Notes: a model not told the origin generated them from the letters alone. Numbered from the stretch's first letter, positions 26,827 through 53,910 are shown. The stretch: 64,000 nt of DNA from Scylla paramamosain (GCF_035594125.1 NC_087155.1:6891692-6955691), one strand, 5' to 3'. Numbers and translations: made by a program.

Positions 26827-27930
26827 TTGTGGCAATTTTGCAGTGAATCTGAGAAAGGAACAGCAAGTATGCATGAAATTTTGTATAGATCTCAAGAACA
26901 GCACAACAGAGAACTTGACAATGTCTGCACAAGTGTTCAGGAAAGAAAGTACAAGCCATATTTAGGTATTTGAATGGCATATTTGGTTTAAGGCTGGTCA
27001 GACATCCATTGGCAATGATGAACATACAGGGAGGCCCATCAGCTCCACAATGCTCAACATTGTTTTCAAAGTCCAACAGCTCATTTGTGAGAATCAATGT
27101 CAGACCATTCATGACCTTGCTTATGTGGTGAGTACTGGTTATGGGACATGCCAGTAGAGTCTGACTGTTGATTTGGGCACGCATCATGTCACTGTCAAAT
27201 TTGTATTGAGGATGCTGACTGCTGATCAGAAGCAAAAGCATATTGATATCTGCCAGGAGCTTCAACAGGCCATCTCTAATGATGCAACCATCTTATCTAG
27301 GATTATCACAGATGATGAGAGCTGGTTTTACAGCCAATTCCTGAAACAAAAGCAACAGTCCTCCCAGTGGAAAAGTCTGTGCTCACACACACACACAAAA
27401 AAGAAAAAAAAAAAAGAGGATGGGGCAAAGTGAACAGCATGCTCATGATTTTTTTATAACATCAAAAAGATTGCATACAAACAGTGTCCAGAATCCCAAA
27501 CAGTCAATTTCTACATTTCCACCTGCTGTCATGTTTTGTAGTGGCTGCATGAAAATGTGTAAAGATGTCATCCTAGTATGTTGCAACAAAAGAACTGGCT
27601 ATTGTATCACAAAAATGCAGTGCCTCACACTTCTCTCTTCACCTAGGACTTTATGGCCAATAAACAACACCACTGTTATACCCAACCCACCCTACTCAGC
27701 TCACTTGGCCCCCTGAAGATGAAGTTGAAAAGGTTTTGACTTGGTTGAAATAATCTGAGCAGAAATGGAGGCAGTGATCAACACCCTCAAAGAACATAAC
27801 ATTCAGGATGCATTAAAGAAATGGTAGAATGGCTGGAACGGGTGTATACTTGCAGAAGGTGACCAGATTCTTTGAGAGTGATGGCAACTACAGTAATATG
27901 CTCAAGGTTAGTTTTTTAACCAGATGGTAG
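26827..27930 (+). pseudogene. Mariner transposase relic
   Basis: Across frames: MLTADQKQKHIDICQELQQA, then IITDDESWFY (27173-27330), KQKQQSSQWKSL, then after an inserted CA/A tract a C-terminal PNPPYSAHLAP (27690). The near-terminal ILAEGDxFESDGNY follows at about 27860. This is the mariner order, with the second catalytic block's PPYSPDLAP motif changed. Numerous stops and an insertion make it dead. Confidence 0.75.
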
Positions 27931-28224
27931 CAGCAGTCCTGAAAATTTTAGACAGCACCTATGCCCTGGAACTCCAACAAACTTTGCACCATTGTTATTC
28001 TCATCTTACCTTCCATCTTTTATGTAATCAAACCAAGATATCTAAATTTTTTTCTATTCAGTCTAATTTGATGTTACCTAATTGAGTTTTTACTTTATAT
28101 GGATGCTCAGAGTTAACTTTTTTTTTTTTTTTTTCATTCAGACATCATCATCATACTTTTGTTTAAGTTCATCTTCAACCTTTCCCCTTCACTTGCATTA
28201 CCAAACATAGTCAAGAAGACCATG
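27931..28224. other. Nothing recognised
   Basis: T-rich spacer between the mariner relic and the next LINE. Confidence 0.4.
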
Positions 28225-30579
<2,355 letters not shown>

Positions 30580-31160
30580 TTTACTTTTGTATCTGAAAGT
30601 GATATAAATCTTTACCCAAGAGAGGCCTTAGTCAAGGATTGAGCACCTAACCAGATCCACATTGCAGTGTCTGCAATGTGGAAATCATGATGATTGTCAG
30701 CTCCTAAGATAAATTTGAGGATCTTTGTAGTTCCAGCTCTCACACAGTTTCCTACCTCCATTTAGATAATTTTCTAGTGTTTCAGTTGTTCTTTTACTGT
30801 GAACACATTAGACTTCTATCTTCTTTTAGGTTGAACTTATTCTGAGAGAATGTTGGGCGATCCTCACCCAAATACATCATTGTACCAGTTCAATATACGT
30901 ATAGCGATCTTTACTGCTGCTGCCAATGAAATAACTCCCTGGGCCCTCAAAAAAAAATAAATAAATAAAAAAAAAAAAAATAAATAAATAAATAAATAAA
31001 TAAATAGAAATAAAAATAAAAATAAAAATAAGCAAAAAAATAAATAAAAAAAAATGAAGACAAGATGAATCTTTAGCCATGAGAAGGTGTAGCCAGGGAT
31101 TGAATCTCAGATTGGAACATCAAAGGTTAGATGCTGGTCTAATTGCCTTGCAGTTGTATA
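30580..31160 (-). repeat. Two copies of a tRNA-related SINE-like repeat
   Basis: On the minus strand, gagattcaatccctggctac followed by atggctaaagatt (31070-31115) resembles gctcaatccttgactaaggc followed by gggtaaagattta (30610-30650). The first has a box B-like GATTCAATCCC with a possible box A upstream and is followed by an A/T-rich (TTTA)n tail (30955-31060). The relationship is visible but the family is not defined. Confidence 0.35.
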
Positions 31161-31888
31161 TGAATGCAGTTATCATGTAAAACATTTCAGCTTATCTTTT
31201 TATTCATGGGCAGCAAAATGCTATAATTATTATTTTGGAATATAGTGAAGTACATTCAGGGATCCTACAAGTTCAATCTTTGCTTTCCTGGTTAAGTACC
31301 ATGGAATAGAGGAGTTATGGAACTTGCACATTATGTTTGCATGTTAAGGTGATTTTTTTTGGCATAACATATATAAATTAAATGAGGATGGAGAAAACTC
31401 TTACAACAAGTGTTCTAAGAACACAGGTTGTTCAGAAAGAGCAAGAAGTGTTGCAATAGTTTAGACATGTGAAGAGAATGAAAGAAGACTTCCAGATTCC
31501 ACTGTAAATGCATACATAACTATATGAGTTTGGGACACATTCAAGTTGAAGGTGGTAGAAATAGTTCAATATGTAATTGTGAAATTGTATTATCTGAAGA
31601 TAAAAAAAATAATCTGTAACAGAAGTCCTTGGGATTTTATTTTTTTTGTGTTCTTACCTAATTTTATTTTTACAGGATTGAGTCAAGCTTGTAATGTAAT
31701 GTCTTTTAAAGTTAATTTGTCATATTTATCTTTAAAGCTGTGAATACTCCTTGTACACACAACTTCATCAGTCAATGAATTACATTGGCTGATTGCTCTG
31801 TCAGGAAAAACTGTATTTCTTCACATCTTTGCTCTTTTTTTTTTTTTTTTTACAATTTCTTATTATGCCCTCTTAGTGCTGATTAAGT
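31161..31888. other. AT-rich sequence, nothing recognised
   Basis: No gene or clear repeat. A T tract occurs near 31830. Confidence 0.45.
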
Positions 31889-32336
31889 GTGTGTATTTAC
31901 CTAGTTGTATTTACCTTGTTGTATTATATGGGACATAGGCCAAAGCTCATTTTGTCCTGTCTCCATATCCATATTTATCCAGTTTCTCTTAAAATGTGTG
32001 TACACTGTTTGCTGCAACCACCTCTTCTTTCAAATAATTCTAGATTTTAATAGTTTGATACGGGAAGCTGTATTTCTTGATGTCATTTGAACATCCACTC
32101 TTCTTTATTTTCTTCCCATGCCTCCTTATACTTCTCTCTCCCTCCTTTATCTGTAGTATCAAGTCATTTGTCTACTCTTTCTATATTGTTTACTAATTTG
32201 TACATTGTTATCAGTGCCCCTCTTTCTCTTTTCTCTTGTAGTGCTGATAATCCCATCTCTTCAAGTCTTTCTTCATAGATTAAGTCTTTCAGTTCTGGTA
32301 CCATCTTTGCAGCTATCCTCTGTATTCTTTCCAGTT
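31889..32336 (-). mobile_element. Family K (CR1/L2-like) LINE, 3' fragment, copy K1
   Basis: The minus strand ends with the family K terminus (tagg/aaggtaaata, two tandem units) and short CA dinucleotides. It carries the 3' UTR and the C-terminal coding region in decayed form (YSFPYQT-like block, EERLEEMGL-like block). At its other end it abuts the 3' terminus of copy K2. Confidence 0.8.
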
Positions 32337-32340
32337 TTCT

Positions 32341-33868
32341 TGTGTGTATTTACCTAGTTGTATGTACCTATTTCTGTTTTACAGGAAAAGAGCTATGCTC
32401 ATGCTGTCCTGTCTCCATATCTATAAGCATCCAGCTTAACTTTAGATTCATGAATATTTATTGCTTGTACCACTGTTTCATCTAAGTTGTTTCATATTTC
32501 TATGCTTCTGTTTGGGAAACCATAGTTCTTGATATCTCTTCTACTTGCTGTTTTCCTCAATTTCACTCCATGTCCTCTTGTATCTCTTGAGCCCTACACA
32601 AATAAATCTTCTTTGTCAACTTGATTCTTACCCTTTAAAGCTCTGTATATAGCAATCAGATCCCCTCATTCTCTTCTCTCTTGTAATGATGGAAGCTTCA
32701 ATCTCCTTAATCTTTCTTCATAGGTTAAATCTCTCAAACTTGGTACCAATTTGGTTGCAGCTCTTTGGATCCTTTCTATTTTCCTTATTTCCTTTTTATT
32801 ATGGGATGACCAAACAACTGTGGCATATTCCAGTTTTGGTTGAATCATATATTCCATCACTTTTTCATCATCTCTTCATCCATGTAAGCAAATGCCCCTT
32901 TCATCTTTCTTAGCAACTCATAGGTTTCCCCAACTATTTTGTTTACATGTTTTTTGGATGATAAATTATCACTTATTGTAATTCCCAGATCTTTTTCTTT
33001 TTTTGTTTTCTTAATTTTCACTTCTCCCATGGTGTAGGAACTTGTCTGTCTTCTTTTGCTTTTTCCTAATTCCATCACCTTGCATTTCTTTGCATTGAAT
33101 TCCATTTCCCATTTCTTACTCCATTTATATATCTTATTTAGATCTTTCTGTAATATTTCACAGTCCATTTTGATTTTCACTCTTTTCAATAATTTTGCAT
33201 TGTCTGCAAACAGACTCATATAACTGTCAACCTCATCCACCATATCATTGACATACACCAGAAACATTACGGGGGCTAAGACTGTCCCCTGTGGTACTCC
33301 ACTTGTAACTCTACACCATTCAGATTTTTCTCCCTTTATTACTGTTCTCATTTCTCAGTCCCCCAAGACGTCTGTAATCCAATTCAGTGTGTTGCCTCGC
33401 AAACCCCCTATATTTTGAATTTTCCATAGCAGTCTTTGGTGTGGTACCTTATCAAATGCTTTATTTAGCTCTAAATAAACACAGTCTGCTCAACCCTCTC
33501 TCCCTTGAATTATATCAGTTGCTCTACTATAAAAGCTCACTGAATTCGTGACACAAGATCTTCCACTTCTGAAACCAAATTGTCTGTCAGTCAATGTATG
33601 TGTTTCTTCTAAATATTCCATCCATTTGTTTTTAACGATTCTTTCTGCTATTTCTGCCACCACACTTGTTAGGGACACTGGTCTGTAATTCAGTGGATCT
33701 TCTTTATTACCTCTTTTAAAAATGGGCACAATATTGACTCTCTTCCAGTCTAGAGGGATTTTTCCTTCCTTAAAAGAACATACTATGGTATTGTGTATAT
33801 TTCCTGCCAGTTGTTCACAACATTCCTTAAGTATCCAGTTGGACATTCCATCTGGTCCTTGAGCCTTA
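32341..33868 (-). mobile_element. Family K LINE, 5'-truncated copy K2 with RT
   Basis: The minus strand encodes GPDGMSNWILKECCEQL (33846), NYRPVSLTSVVAEIAERIVK, DRQFGFRSGRSC (about 33570), TSGVPQGTVLAPVMFLVYVN (about 33290) and MSLFADNAKLLKR (about 33200). It continues to the C-terminal LEYATVVWSSHNKK.EI block. The RT active site reads FADN instead of FADD. The copy starts at the GPDG block, where it abuts a TG tract (33869-33895), and ends in the family 3' terminus at 32341. At least two frame breaks are present. CR1/L2-like is inferred from motif style. Confidence 0.85.
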
Positions 33869-33895
33869 CATCCAAAAATGTGTGTGTGTGTGTGT
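33869..33895. repeat. (TG)n tract between LINE K2 and a SINE
   Basis: TG dinucleotides sit exactly between the truncated 5' end of K2 and the 3' end of the SINE. Confidence 0.9.
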
Positions 33896-34178
33896 GTGAT
33901 TCACCTACGGTCGTCTGCTGGTCACCCAGCCAGCTATTCCCCTATGGAAAGAGCTCAGAGCTCATAGTGACCGATCTTTGGGTAGGACTGAGACCACTGA
34001 CACACCACACACCGGGACAGCAAGGTCACACCCCTCGGGTTACATCCCACACCTACTTGCTGCTAGGTGAACAGGGGCTACACATTGAGAGGTTCGCCCA
34101 TTTGCCTCACCATACCCGGGATTCGAACCCGGGCCTTCTTGGTTGTGAGTCGAGCGTGCTAACCACTACACTCTGCAG
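33896..34178 (-). mobile_element. tRNA-derived SINE, family 1, copy S1
   Basis: Read on the minus strand: box A-like tagtgtagtggttagcacgc (34149-34168), box B-like gggttcgaatcccggg (about 34113-34128), then a ~200 bp non-tRNA body and a 3' end taggtgaatcacaca. Both sides are TG/CA tracts. The region is not a tRNA gene because the two halves do not pair as a cloverleaf, and a second copy with the same body exists at 36500-36749. Confidence 0.8.
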
Positions 34179-34198
34179 TGTGTGTGTGTGTGTGTGTG
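34179..34198. repeat. (TG)n tract between a SINE and LINE K3
   Basis: TG dinucleotides separate the SINE head from the 3' terminus of K3. Confidence 0.9.
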
Positions 34199-34500
34199 TG
34201 TGCATTTACCTAGTTGTATTGTACAGGGCATGAGCCAAGGCTCATTTTGTCCAGAGTCCATAACCATATTTATCTGGTTTCTCTTTACACATGTGTACAC
34301 TGTTTGCCACAACCACCTCTTCCATCAAATCATTCCAGATTTCAGTGGTTTGATATGGAAAGCTGTATTTCTTGATGTTGTTCGAATATCCACTCTTCTT
34401 TATTTTCTTCCCGTGCCCCTCTCATCCATCTCTCTCCCTCCTTCATCTGTGGTACCAAATCATTTCCATCTATTCTTTCTGTATTGTTTACTAATTTGTA
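34199..34500 (-). mobile_element. Family K LINE, 3' fragment K3
   Basis: Family K 3' terminus (acaactaggtaaat) at 34199, the 3' UTR and the decayed C-terminal coding region. Its truncated end meets the terminus of K4. Confidence 0.8.
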
Positions 34501-34503
34501 CGT

Positions 34504-34724
34504 GTATCTACTTAATCGTATTTACCTAGTTGTGGTTTATGGGAGGGGAGTAATCTCATAATACCCCGTCTCTGTATCTATCCAGTTTAGTCTTAAAATC
34601 ATGGACAGTTTTGGCATTCACAACTTCTTCACTGAGTTCATTCCATTTGTTCATACTTCTGTGAGGAAAACAATACTTCTTGATGTCTCTTCTACAGTTA
34701 ACTTTCTTCACAGTGGTACTCTGT
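34504..34724 (-). mobile_element. Family K LINE, 3' fragment K4 (divergent subfamily)
   Basis: The terminus acaactaggtaaatacg is at 34504-34527. The coding part on the minus strand reads KKYCFPHRSMNKWNELSEEV, then VHDFKTKLDRYRDG. Its truncated 5' end abuts the long TG tract at 34725. Confidence 0.75.
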
Positions 34725-34727
34725 GTG

Positions 34728-34802
<75 letters not shown>
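34725..34802. repeat. (TG)n microsatellite
   Basis: About 78 bp of TG dinucleotides, touching the 5' end of K4. Confidence 0.95.

Positions 34803-36449
<1,647 letters not shown>

Positions 36450-36489
<40 letters not shown>
36450..36489. repeat. (CA)n tract, left of SINE S2
   Basis: About 40 bp of CA dinucleotides directly before the SINE head. Confidence 0.95.
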
Positions 36490-36491
<2 letters not shown>

Positions 36492-36499
36492 GCAAGCAC

Positions 36500-36747
36500 A
36501 CTGCATAGTGTAGTGGTCAACACCCTTGGCTTACAACTGAGAAGGTCTGGGTTCAACTCCTGGTTATGGAGCAGCAAATGGGTGAGCCTATATGTGTAGC
36601 CCCTAGTTCACTGAGCAGCAAGTAGATACGGGAAGTAAGCTGAGGGGTTGTGACCTTGCTGTCCCAGTGTGTGACATTTGATTAGTCTCAGTCCTACCCA
36701 AAGATCAGTCACTATGAACTCTGAGCTCTTTCAGTAGGGGAACAGCT

Positions 36748-36749
<2 letters not shown>
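36500..36749 (+). mobile_element. tRNA-derived SINE, family 1, copy S2
   Basis: Same family as S1, here on the + strand: tagtgtagtggtcaacaccc (box A region), gggttcaactcctgg (box B), the shared body (aaggtcacaacccctcagc on the opposite strand) and gaacagctga at the end. The last part of the S1 3' end is missing or altered. CA tracts lie on both sides. It is roughly 80% identical to S1. Confidence 0.8.

Positions 36750-36797
<48 letters not shown>
36750..36797. repeat. (CA)n tract, right of SINE S2
   Basis: About 48 bp of CA dinucleotides directly after the SINE. Confidence 0.95.
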
Positions 36798-38040
<1,243 letters not shown>

Positions 38041-38068
38041 CAACAACAATAATAATGATAATAATAAC

Positions 38069-38124
<56 letters not shown>

Positions 38125-38161
38125 TAATAATAATAATAATAATATAATAATAATAATAATG

Positions 38162-38199
<38 letters not shown>

Positions 38200-38220
38200 T
38201 ATTATTATTATTATTGTCAT
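38041..38220. repeat. (TAA)n tract ending in its inverse (TTA)n
   Basis: About 155 bp of imperfect AAT units, then a switch to ATT units at about 38200. The junction can fold into a hairpin. Confidence 0.9.
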
Positions 38221-39030
38221 AATTACTATTGTTATTTGAATAAATTACCTACATAATACGGTAAGGAAGACTACATTGCATGTAACGTTTAGAACAGAGA
38301 TTTATAATGAATCTTGAGAATATAAGCATATGAATATGTTGGTAGATAGATACAGCTGACTTTAAATAAAATATGAATTCCTGACATGACAACTCGAGCT
38401 GCTGTCCTCTTGCTTTTCTGTTTGGAATTGTGTGAGTGAATTAATTTATTAATGTCTTGTTCCATTTATTATGTGCTGAATGGGAGGCCAGCAGATTCTG
38501 CCCTCTTCCTTTATATTCAGCAATCATCCCTGTATGCCTTTTGGGACCAACGTAGCGGGCCTGTGCCAAGGACTCTACCTTCCTTGGTTTGTGCTATCCT
38601 GTGTCTTTGGGCCCCATCAAACATCAAGGAAGCAAAAGACTCCAACTTCCTTCGCCTCCCCACACAACATAAGTCACCGCTCTGTGGCAGAGAGAGAGAG
38701 AGAGAGAGATCAAGACTCCTACTGGAAGTGCGGTCATTTTTCATTTTATTATTTGTTTTTATGTATGGTTGTTTAGTGTTTGCTTCTTGTATAATGTTGG
38801 GTGATTGATTCGATAATACTAAAATAACATATTTGTGTTTTCATCTGAGGACTGTCAGGTTAAGTGAGGTTTAGAGTATTTAAATCTTTTATTTCACTGC
38901 TGATTTTTTTCACTGTGTAGACCACGATTCGAAATTACTTGGCTAAGATTATTTCCTTTATCTTCAAATGATGTATTGCCATTTCAGCTTCGTACATTAT
39001 TTCTGGATTTGTTTTTCTCTTTCTGTAGTT
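38221..39030. other. Unique sequence, nothing recognised
   Basis: A frame at 38452-38808 (+) is open over 118 codons but contains a GA-run-encoded stretch and has no domain. It may be chance. Confidence 0.4.
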
Positions 39031-39400
39031 AGTATGGCTGTCATAGGATGTCGTCATTGTTTGCCGTTGGCGTATCGCACGTGTTGGCACTGGCAGTGAT
39101 CGTCGCCAGGGTAAACACTGCTGTTGAGAGGGGGGGATTTGGCGTGTGTGGCTGTACACATATATCGTGTAGGTGTTGCATCAGGTACTGTACGACCCGC
39201 AGACATTTTACACAGTTGTTCATACTTACCTGGGAATAGGTTCATGCTAGTTGGCGATACAAGTTGTGGATATCGGTGCCATTAGTTAGTGACTGAAGGA
39301 TTTGTGATCTGGCGCGGTAGTTTATTAGACTGAAGATACAAATATTGAGTGGTTAAGATATTACTACCGGCCGGTATTAAATATCAAGATACAATTATGG
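39031..39400 (+). promoter_or_regulatory. CpG-rich patch, possible promoter of EIF2AK4
   Basis: About 17 CpG dinucleotides in 370 bp, against almost none in the flanks; includes gcacgtgttgg (E-box). It lies about 2.7 kb before a likely 5' UTR exon of EIF2AK4 that begins with an acceptor, so a first non-coding exon is expected upstream. This is inference from base composition and position only. Confidence 0.3.
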
Positions 39401-39672
39401 TAGATGGGAAGAGAGATTCACACTTGCTAAGTCTCAAAACACCTAACTTCCAATATATCGCTTATTTTCAACCAAGTAATTTTTACTGAAAAGTAATTTG
39501 AAATACAGATAAAACTATGGTGTCCTATATTTCCATTTTGGTAATATGAGAAAAAAAAAAAAGGTCTGACTGGCACAAGAAAAGGAGTGCACCACTATGA
39601 AGTAAACATTTTTCTGGCACTTTTCTTCTTTATATTTTCCATCACAAATTTTTCCTTTATTATTATCGCTGA

Positions 39673-40305
39673 TAGGGAATTTCCCTAAACATAGACTTTC
39701 CAGTGGGCGAGTGCTGATTTTGTATATTCTAGACGGGGTTTAGTTATAGTTGGTTATGTTAGGTTAGATTTGGTCAGGTTAGATTAGGTTAGGAATCTAT
39801 CAATCTTTGTATTTTGATGCCTTTGAAACTAAATAAAATGTAAGGAAAAGTTCCCTGTACGCAAGAAAATTTTTAGGGATTGATTTGATAAGATCATTCC
39901 CCCCCAAAGGGTGACAATGCGAGTGGCAGCCATTAGACCAGGAACTATTTACATAGCACTCATGCCACACAGAGGATGCTGGTTTGATTGTAGTGGAAAA
40001 CAAATAAAATAATAATATATAAACTAAAACATTGATAAAAGACTAGATCAAAATGATAAATATAACAATATGTTAGCTTAGCATCCACTAAGCTTTGGGA
40101 ATTGTAGTATAATATTATCAAAATTATTGCTTGTCAGTAGATATTTACAGACATCAATGATGTTGAGTCCTTGGGGCAGCAAATATTTTTTTTCTATTTT
40201 TAGGAAATTTCCCTAAACATAGGAAATTTTTCCCAAGGCTTTTTGACAGGCAAGAGTGCCAATTTTGTGTACTAGACATCAAAATACAATGATTGATGCA
40301 TTTTT
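39673..40305. repeat. Small MITE-like element or local repeat pair
   Basis: atcaatctttgtattttgat (39799-39818) is matched in inverse orientation by atcaatcattgtattttgat (about 40273-40292), 19 of 20 bases. In addition gggaatttccctaaacatag at 39674 is repeated directly as aggaaatttccctaaacata at 40201. The structure suggests a short non-autonomous element with inverted ends plus a local duplication. No target duplication was confirmed. Confidence 0.4.
39740..39792. repeat. GGTTAGGTTA-type island
   Basis: Repeated ggtta/taggtta units over 50 bp. They resemble the arthropod telomere unit TTAGG but are irregular. Confidence 0.45.
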
Positions 40306-50451
<10,146 letters not shown>

Positions 50452-51485
50452 GTGGGTAAATTAGACGTGTCTTGTTGGAGCAAAGAAATAGAAATTCATG
50501 GATATTTCACCTCTAAATAAATTTTTGGATTATTTATCAATTTATTTGTTATGCTTGACCATTCTTGCCAAAGGTATTTTAGTTTTTCTTATCACAACTG
50601 ATAATGTATATTAAAAAAAAAAAGATAATAATAGAGATGTAAGGCTTCAGATGTGATGTACAATACATCACTAGAATTATTTTTTAGAATCAGCAGAAAC
50701 ACCACAATAGACTTGAAGTATGATGATAATAATGCTACTTTAATTTTCATCATGTTTTCTATTGTTATAGCTGTCACATGGTATATTGTAAGATAATGAT
50801 TTTCATGAGCTGCATGGCTGCTTTTCAGTCAGTTTATGAAAAGAAGTGTCATGAAGTGTAAAAGAGTAATTTTTCTCATATACCACACAAGGCTAGGTGT
50901 GCATGAACAACTCTGGTGGCTGTAATGCTTCATGAAGTGACTTCTGTGGATCAGTAATAGAATCAGAGAACACACATGAATGATTTCTATGGCTCAGCTG
51001 CTATTATTGGGTGAAAGATGGTAATTAAATCATTATATGTTACCACTGTGAAACTATATTGTATTAGTGCTAAGATATCTAAAAAAAAAACTTATTGGAA
51101 TATGATCCCAGGTCTCTCTTTGTTATATATGACACCTCGATGTCCTGTGGCTTAAAACTAGATGCATTTTTTTCTTTTCTTTTTCTTACAAGAGAGCACA
51201 AACTCATACTACCGTAATTGGATTCATATTGAAACTGTTGAAGTGATGGGGGTATGGCTGCCACAAAAAGACTGTTCATGTGTGATCACAAAAGGAAATT
51301 GTGGGGACACAAATGTTATACACCCGTTTCCAAGTTTTGCGCTTGCTTTCTTCCCAAAGTATAGCACTAAACTAGAGGATCGTGAGACTCAGTGCATTGA
51401 AAACACTGAAAAGCACTTTTTCATTCCAGCCCATGAAGAAGCTGACTTTTTTTCTTCACTCTACTCCCTTTTCTCAAAGTACAGT

Positions 51486-51487
<2 letters not shown>
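50452..51487. other. EIF2AK4 intron, nothing recognised
   Basis: AT-rich. A frame at 51162-51480 reads SYYRNWIHIETVEVMGVWLP but has no GCN2 similarity or matching splice phase and was not taken as an exon. Confidence 0.45.

Positions 51488-51572
<85 letters not shown>
51488..51572. repeat. (TG)n microsatellite at the 3' end of LINE K5
   Basis: About 85 bp of TG with one CG interruption, touching the family K terminus. Confidence 0.95.
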
Positions 51573-51575
<3 letters not shown>

Positions 51576-52042
51576 TTACCTAGTTGTATTTACGTAGTTG
51601 TAATTTACAGGGCCTGAGTTATGCTCGTGTGGTTTTGTCTCCATATCTACACTTGTCCAGCTTTTCCTTAAGTTGTGCACACTCATTGCTGATGCTATCT
51701 CCTCTCTTAACTTCCAAATTTCTATATTTCTCTGTGGGAAACTATATTTCTTATGTTACTTAAGCATCTTCCTTTTCTTAGTTTTTTGCTGTGTCCTGTG
51801 AATCTGGTATTTCCTTCTCTCAGCAGTAGTTTCTCATTATCAATTTCTTCCACTCCATTCCACAAAATATACATTAAATTTCCCCTTTCTCTTTGTTCCA
51901 ATGTTGGCAGATTTATTTCCTTTAACCTGCCTTCATCTGTTAATTCTTCCATTTCTGGAACCATCTTCATTGCCATCCTTTGTATCATATGTATCATATG
52001 TTTCTTCTTGAGGGGAGACCACATTGATTCAGCATATTCCAT

Positions 52043-53330
52043 CATCATCATCATCATCATCATCATCTTTTTCGTTTAATGTCCGCATTTTCCCATTAGG
52101 GTGGGGTTGGATGGATGATGACTGCTTTCCACAACTGGCGATCTTGTGCCATGTGTTCTATTCTCAACAAATTCATATCCTCTTTCACACACTTCCTCCG
52201 CTTTTTTCTTTGGCTTTCCCACCGGCCGTCGGCCTCCAACCCTCACCTCCTCCACCTTGCTCAACATCCCTCCCTCCGCCCTTCTCATGTATCTGAACCA
52301 TCTCAGTCTTCTCTTCCTTAGCTCAACGGATAGGTCTTCAATTCCACACATCTCCGTCACCTCGCTGCTAGACCTCCTGTCTTGCCATCTCACTCCTGCC
52401 ATGTATCTCAGCATCCTGCAGTCACAGCTATGTAGAATATCCATCAGTCTGTTTGTCAGTGACCATGTTTCTGCTCCACACAGAAGAGCAGATCTGACAC
52501 AAGCTCTGTACTCGTATACCCTTCCCCTGATCCTCAGTTTTATGCTGTGGTTCACCAATAAACTGGCACTTTCTTGCCATCCTCCCCATGCAGCTGCTAG
52601 TCTCGCCCTTACTGCTTTCTCTACACCCGCTTCACAGTCCAACATATCTCCCAAGTAGAAGAACTGTTGTACCTCCTCCAACACACCTCCATTTACCTCC
52701 AATCCGACATCCTTGTCATCACTGCCACCACCACCCTCTTCCTCCCGCACACATCTTGGGCATACAAAGTTTTGCGTCCCTCTGAGATTCCTCAGATCAT
52801 TGTTGGTGACACCATTTATTACACCTAGTACACAACACTGAGTTTGTTCCCACTCCTCTTCCACAACATCCACATGGCCATTTTTCTGACTGAATTCTTT
52901 CTCTAGCTTCATTTCTGGTCATCATTAGTTTTGTCTTTTCCATGTTTATTTTCAGTCCCCTCTGCTCCATCCCCTCCTTCCACCTATTAAACATGTCAGT
53001 CACTTCTTCCCTTGATTCTGCTGTCAATACCAAATCATCGGCATAGAGTAGCTCCCACGGGCCATCTCCTCTTGCCAGTTTAGTAGCTTCCTCCATTACT
53101 GTGATAAGGAGTAGTGGACTAAGAGCTGATCCCTGGTGTACTCCCGCTCTTATGTCAAAGTCCCTTGATGTTTCTGCCAATGTTTTCACCCTTGATCTTC
53201 ATTCCACATACAGAGACATGACTGCAGTCACGAGCCTTTCAGGTACTTTTTGTCTCCTTATTGCCCACTCAATTGCTTTCCTTGGCGCTCTGTCAGATGC
53301 CTTCTCTAGATCAACAAACTTCTGAAAATT
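52043..53330 (-). mobile_element. Family R (RTE-like) LINE fragment nested in K5
   Basis: The minus strand begins in the RT palm (VDLEKASDRAPRKAIEWAIR, about 53310), has IRAGVHQGSALSPLLLITVM and an intact ELLYADDLVLTAES (53040). A cysteine motif CGCCGRGVGTNSVLCTRCNK with CHQQCS follows (about 52840). Then come LGDMLDCEAGVEKAVRARL and CGAETWSLTNRLMDIL, ending at 52076. The 3' tail is (ATG)n, 52043-52068. Short tandem tails and the YADDLVL palm fit RTE-like elements. It is 5'-truncated, with one frame change in the zinc region. Confidence 0.85.
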
Positions 53331-53854
53331 TCTGAAAAATCTTTTCTACATGCTTCTCTGACTTGACTATCCTGTATAATCACTCTCAGATCTTTTTCTT
53401 CTTGTATTTTTATTATTTCTTCATTTCCCATTCTATACGTTCTTTTTGGTCTCTTCACTTTTTTCCTTTTTCCATTACATGAAATTTTTTCACATTAAAT
53501 TCCATCTCCCATTTCTTACTCCAATCCCAGATTTTATTCAGATCCTCTTGTAGAATTTCAGTCTTTGTTTGTTTTTTATATGTCTATAATTTTGCATTGT
53601 CTGCAAACAAACTCATGCAACTCTTTATTCTTTCAGGCATATCATTTATGTAGATCAGGAAAAGTATTTGTGCCAGCACTAATCCTTGTGGTACTCCATT
53701 ATCTACTTTTCTCCATTTTGATTTTACATCTTTTAGTACTGTTTTCATTTCTCTCCCTGTTAAATAGCTTTCCATCTAGTTTATTATTTTTCCATTTAAT
53801 CCTCCTACATTTTCTAACTTCCATAGTAGCCTGTCGTGGGGAACTTTGTCAAAT

Positions 53855-53864
53855 TTTTATTTTT

Positions 53865-53907
<43 letters not shown>

Positions 53908-53910
53908 TTT
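53855..53910. repeat. (TTTA)n tract inside K5
   Basis: TTTA units interrupt the RT region of K5, between regions corresponding to the DKVPHGRL-type block and the fingers. Confidence 0.85.

Noticed and set aside
34092..34170. A tRNA gene on the minus strand (good box A and box B)
   Set aside because: The halves do not form a cloverleaf, a 200 bp non-tRNA body follows, and a second copy with the same body exists at 36500-36749. It is a SINE head.
38041..38220. A CRISPR-like or structured array
   Set aside because: It is a trinucleotide microsatellite without spacers; eukaryotic context.
38452..38808. A 118-codon gene on the + strand
   Set aside because: Part of the frame is encoded by a GA run, two frames overlap, and no motif is recognised.
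51162..51480. A further EIF2AK4 exon
   Set aside because: Open for about 100 codons but without similarity to GCN2 linker or pseudokinase, and without matching phase and donor. It runs into a TG tract.
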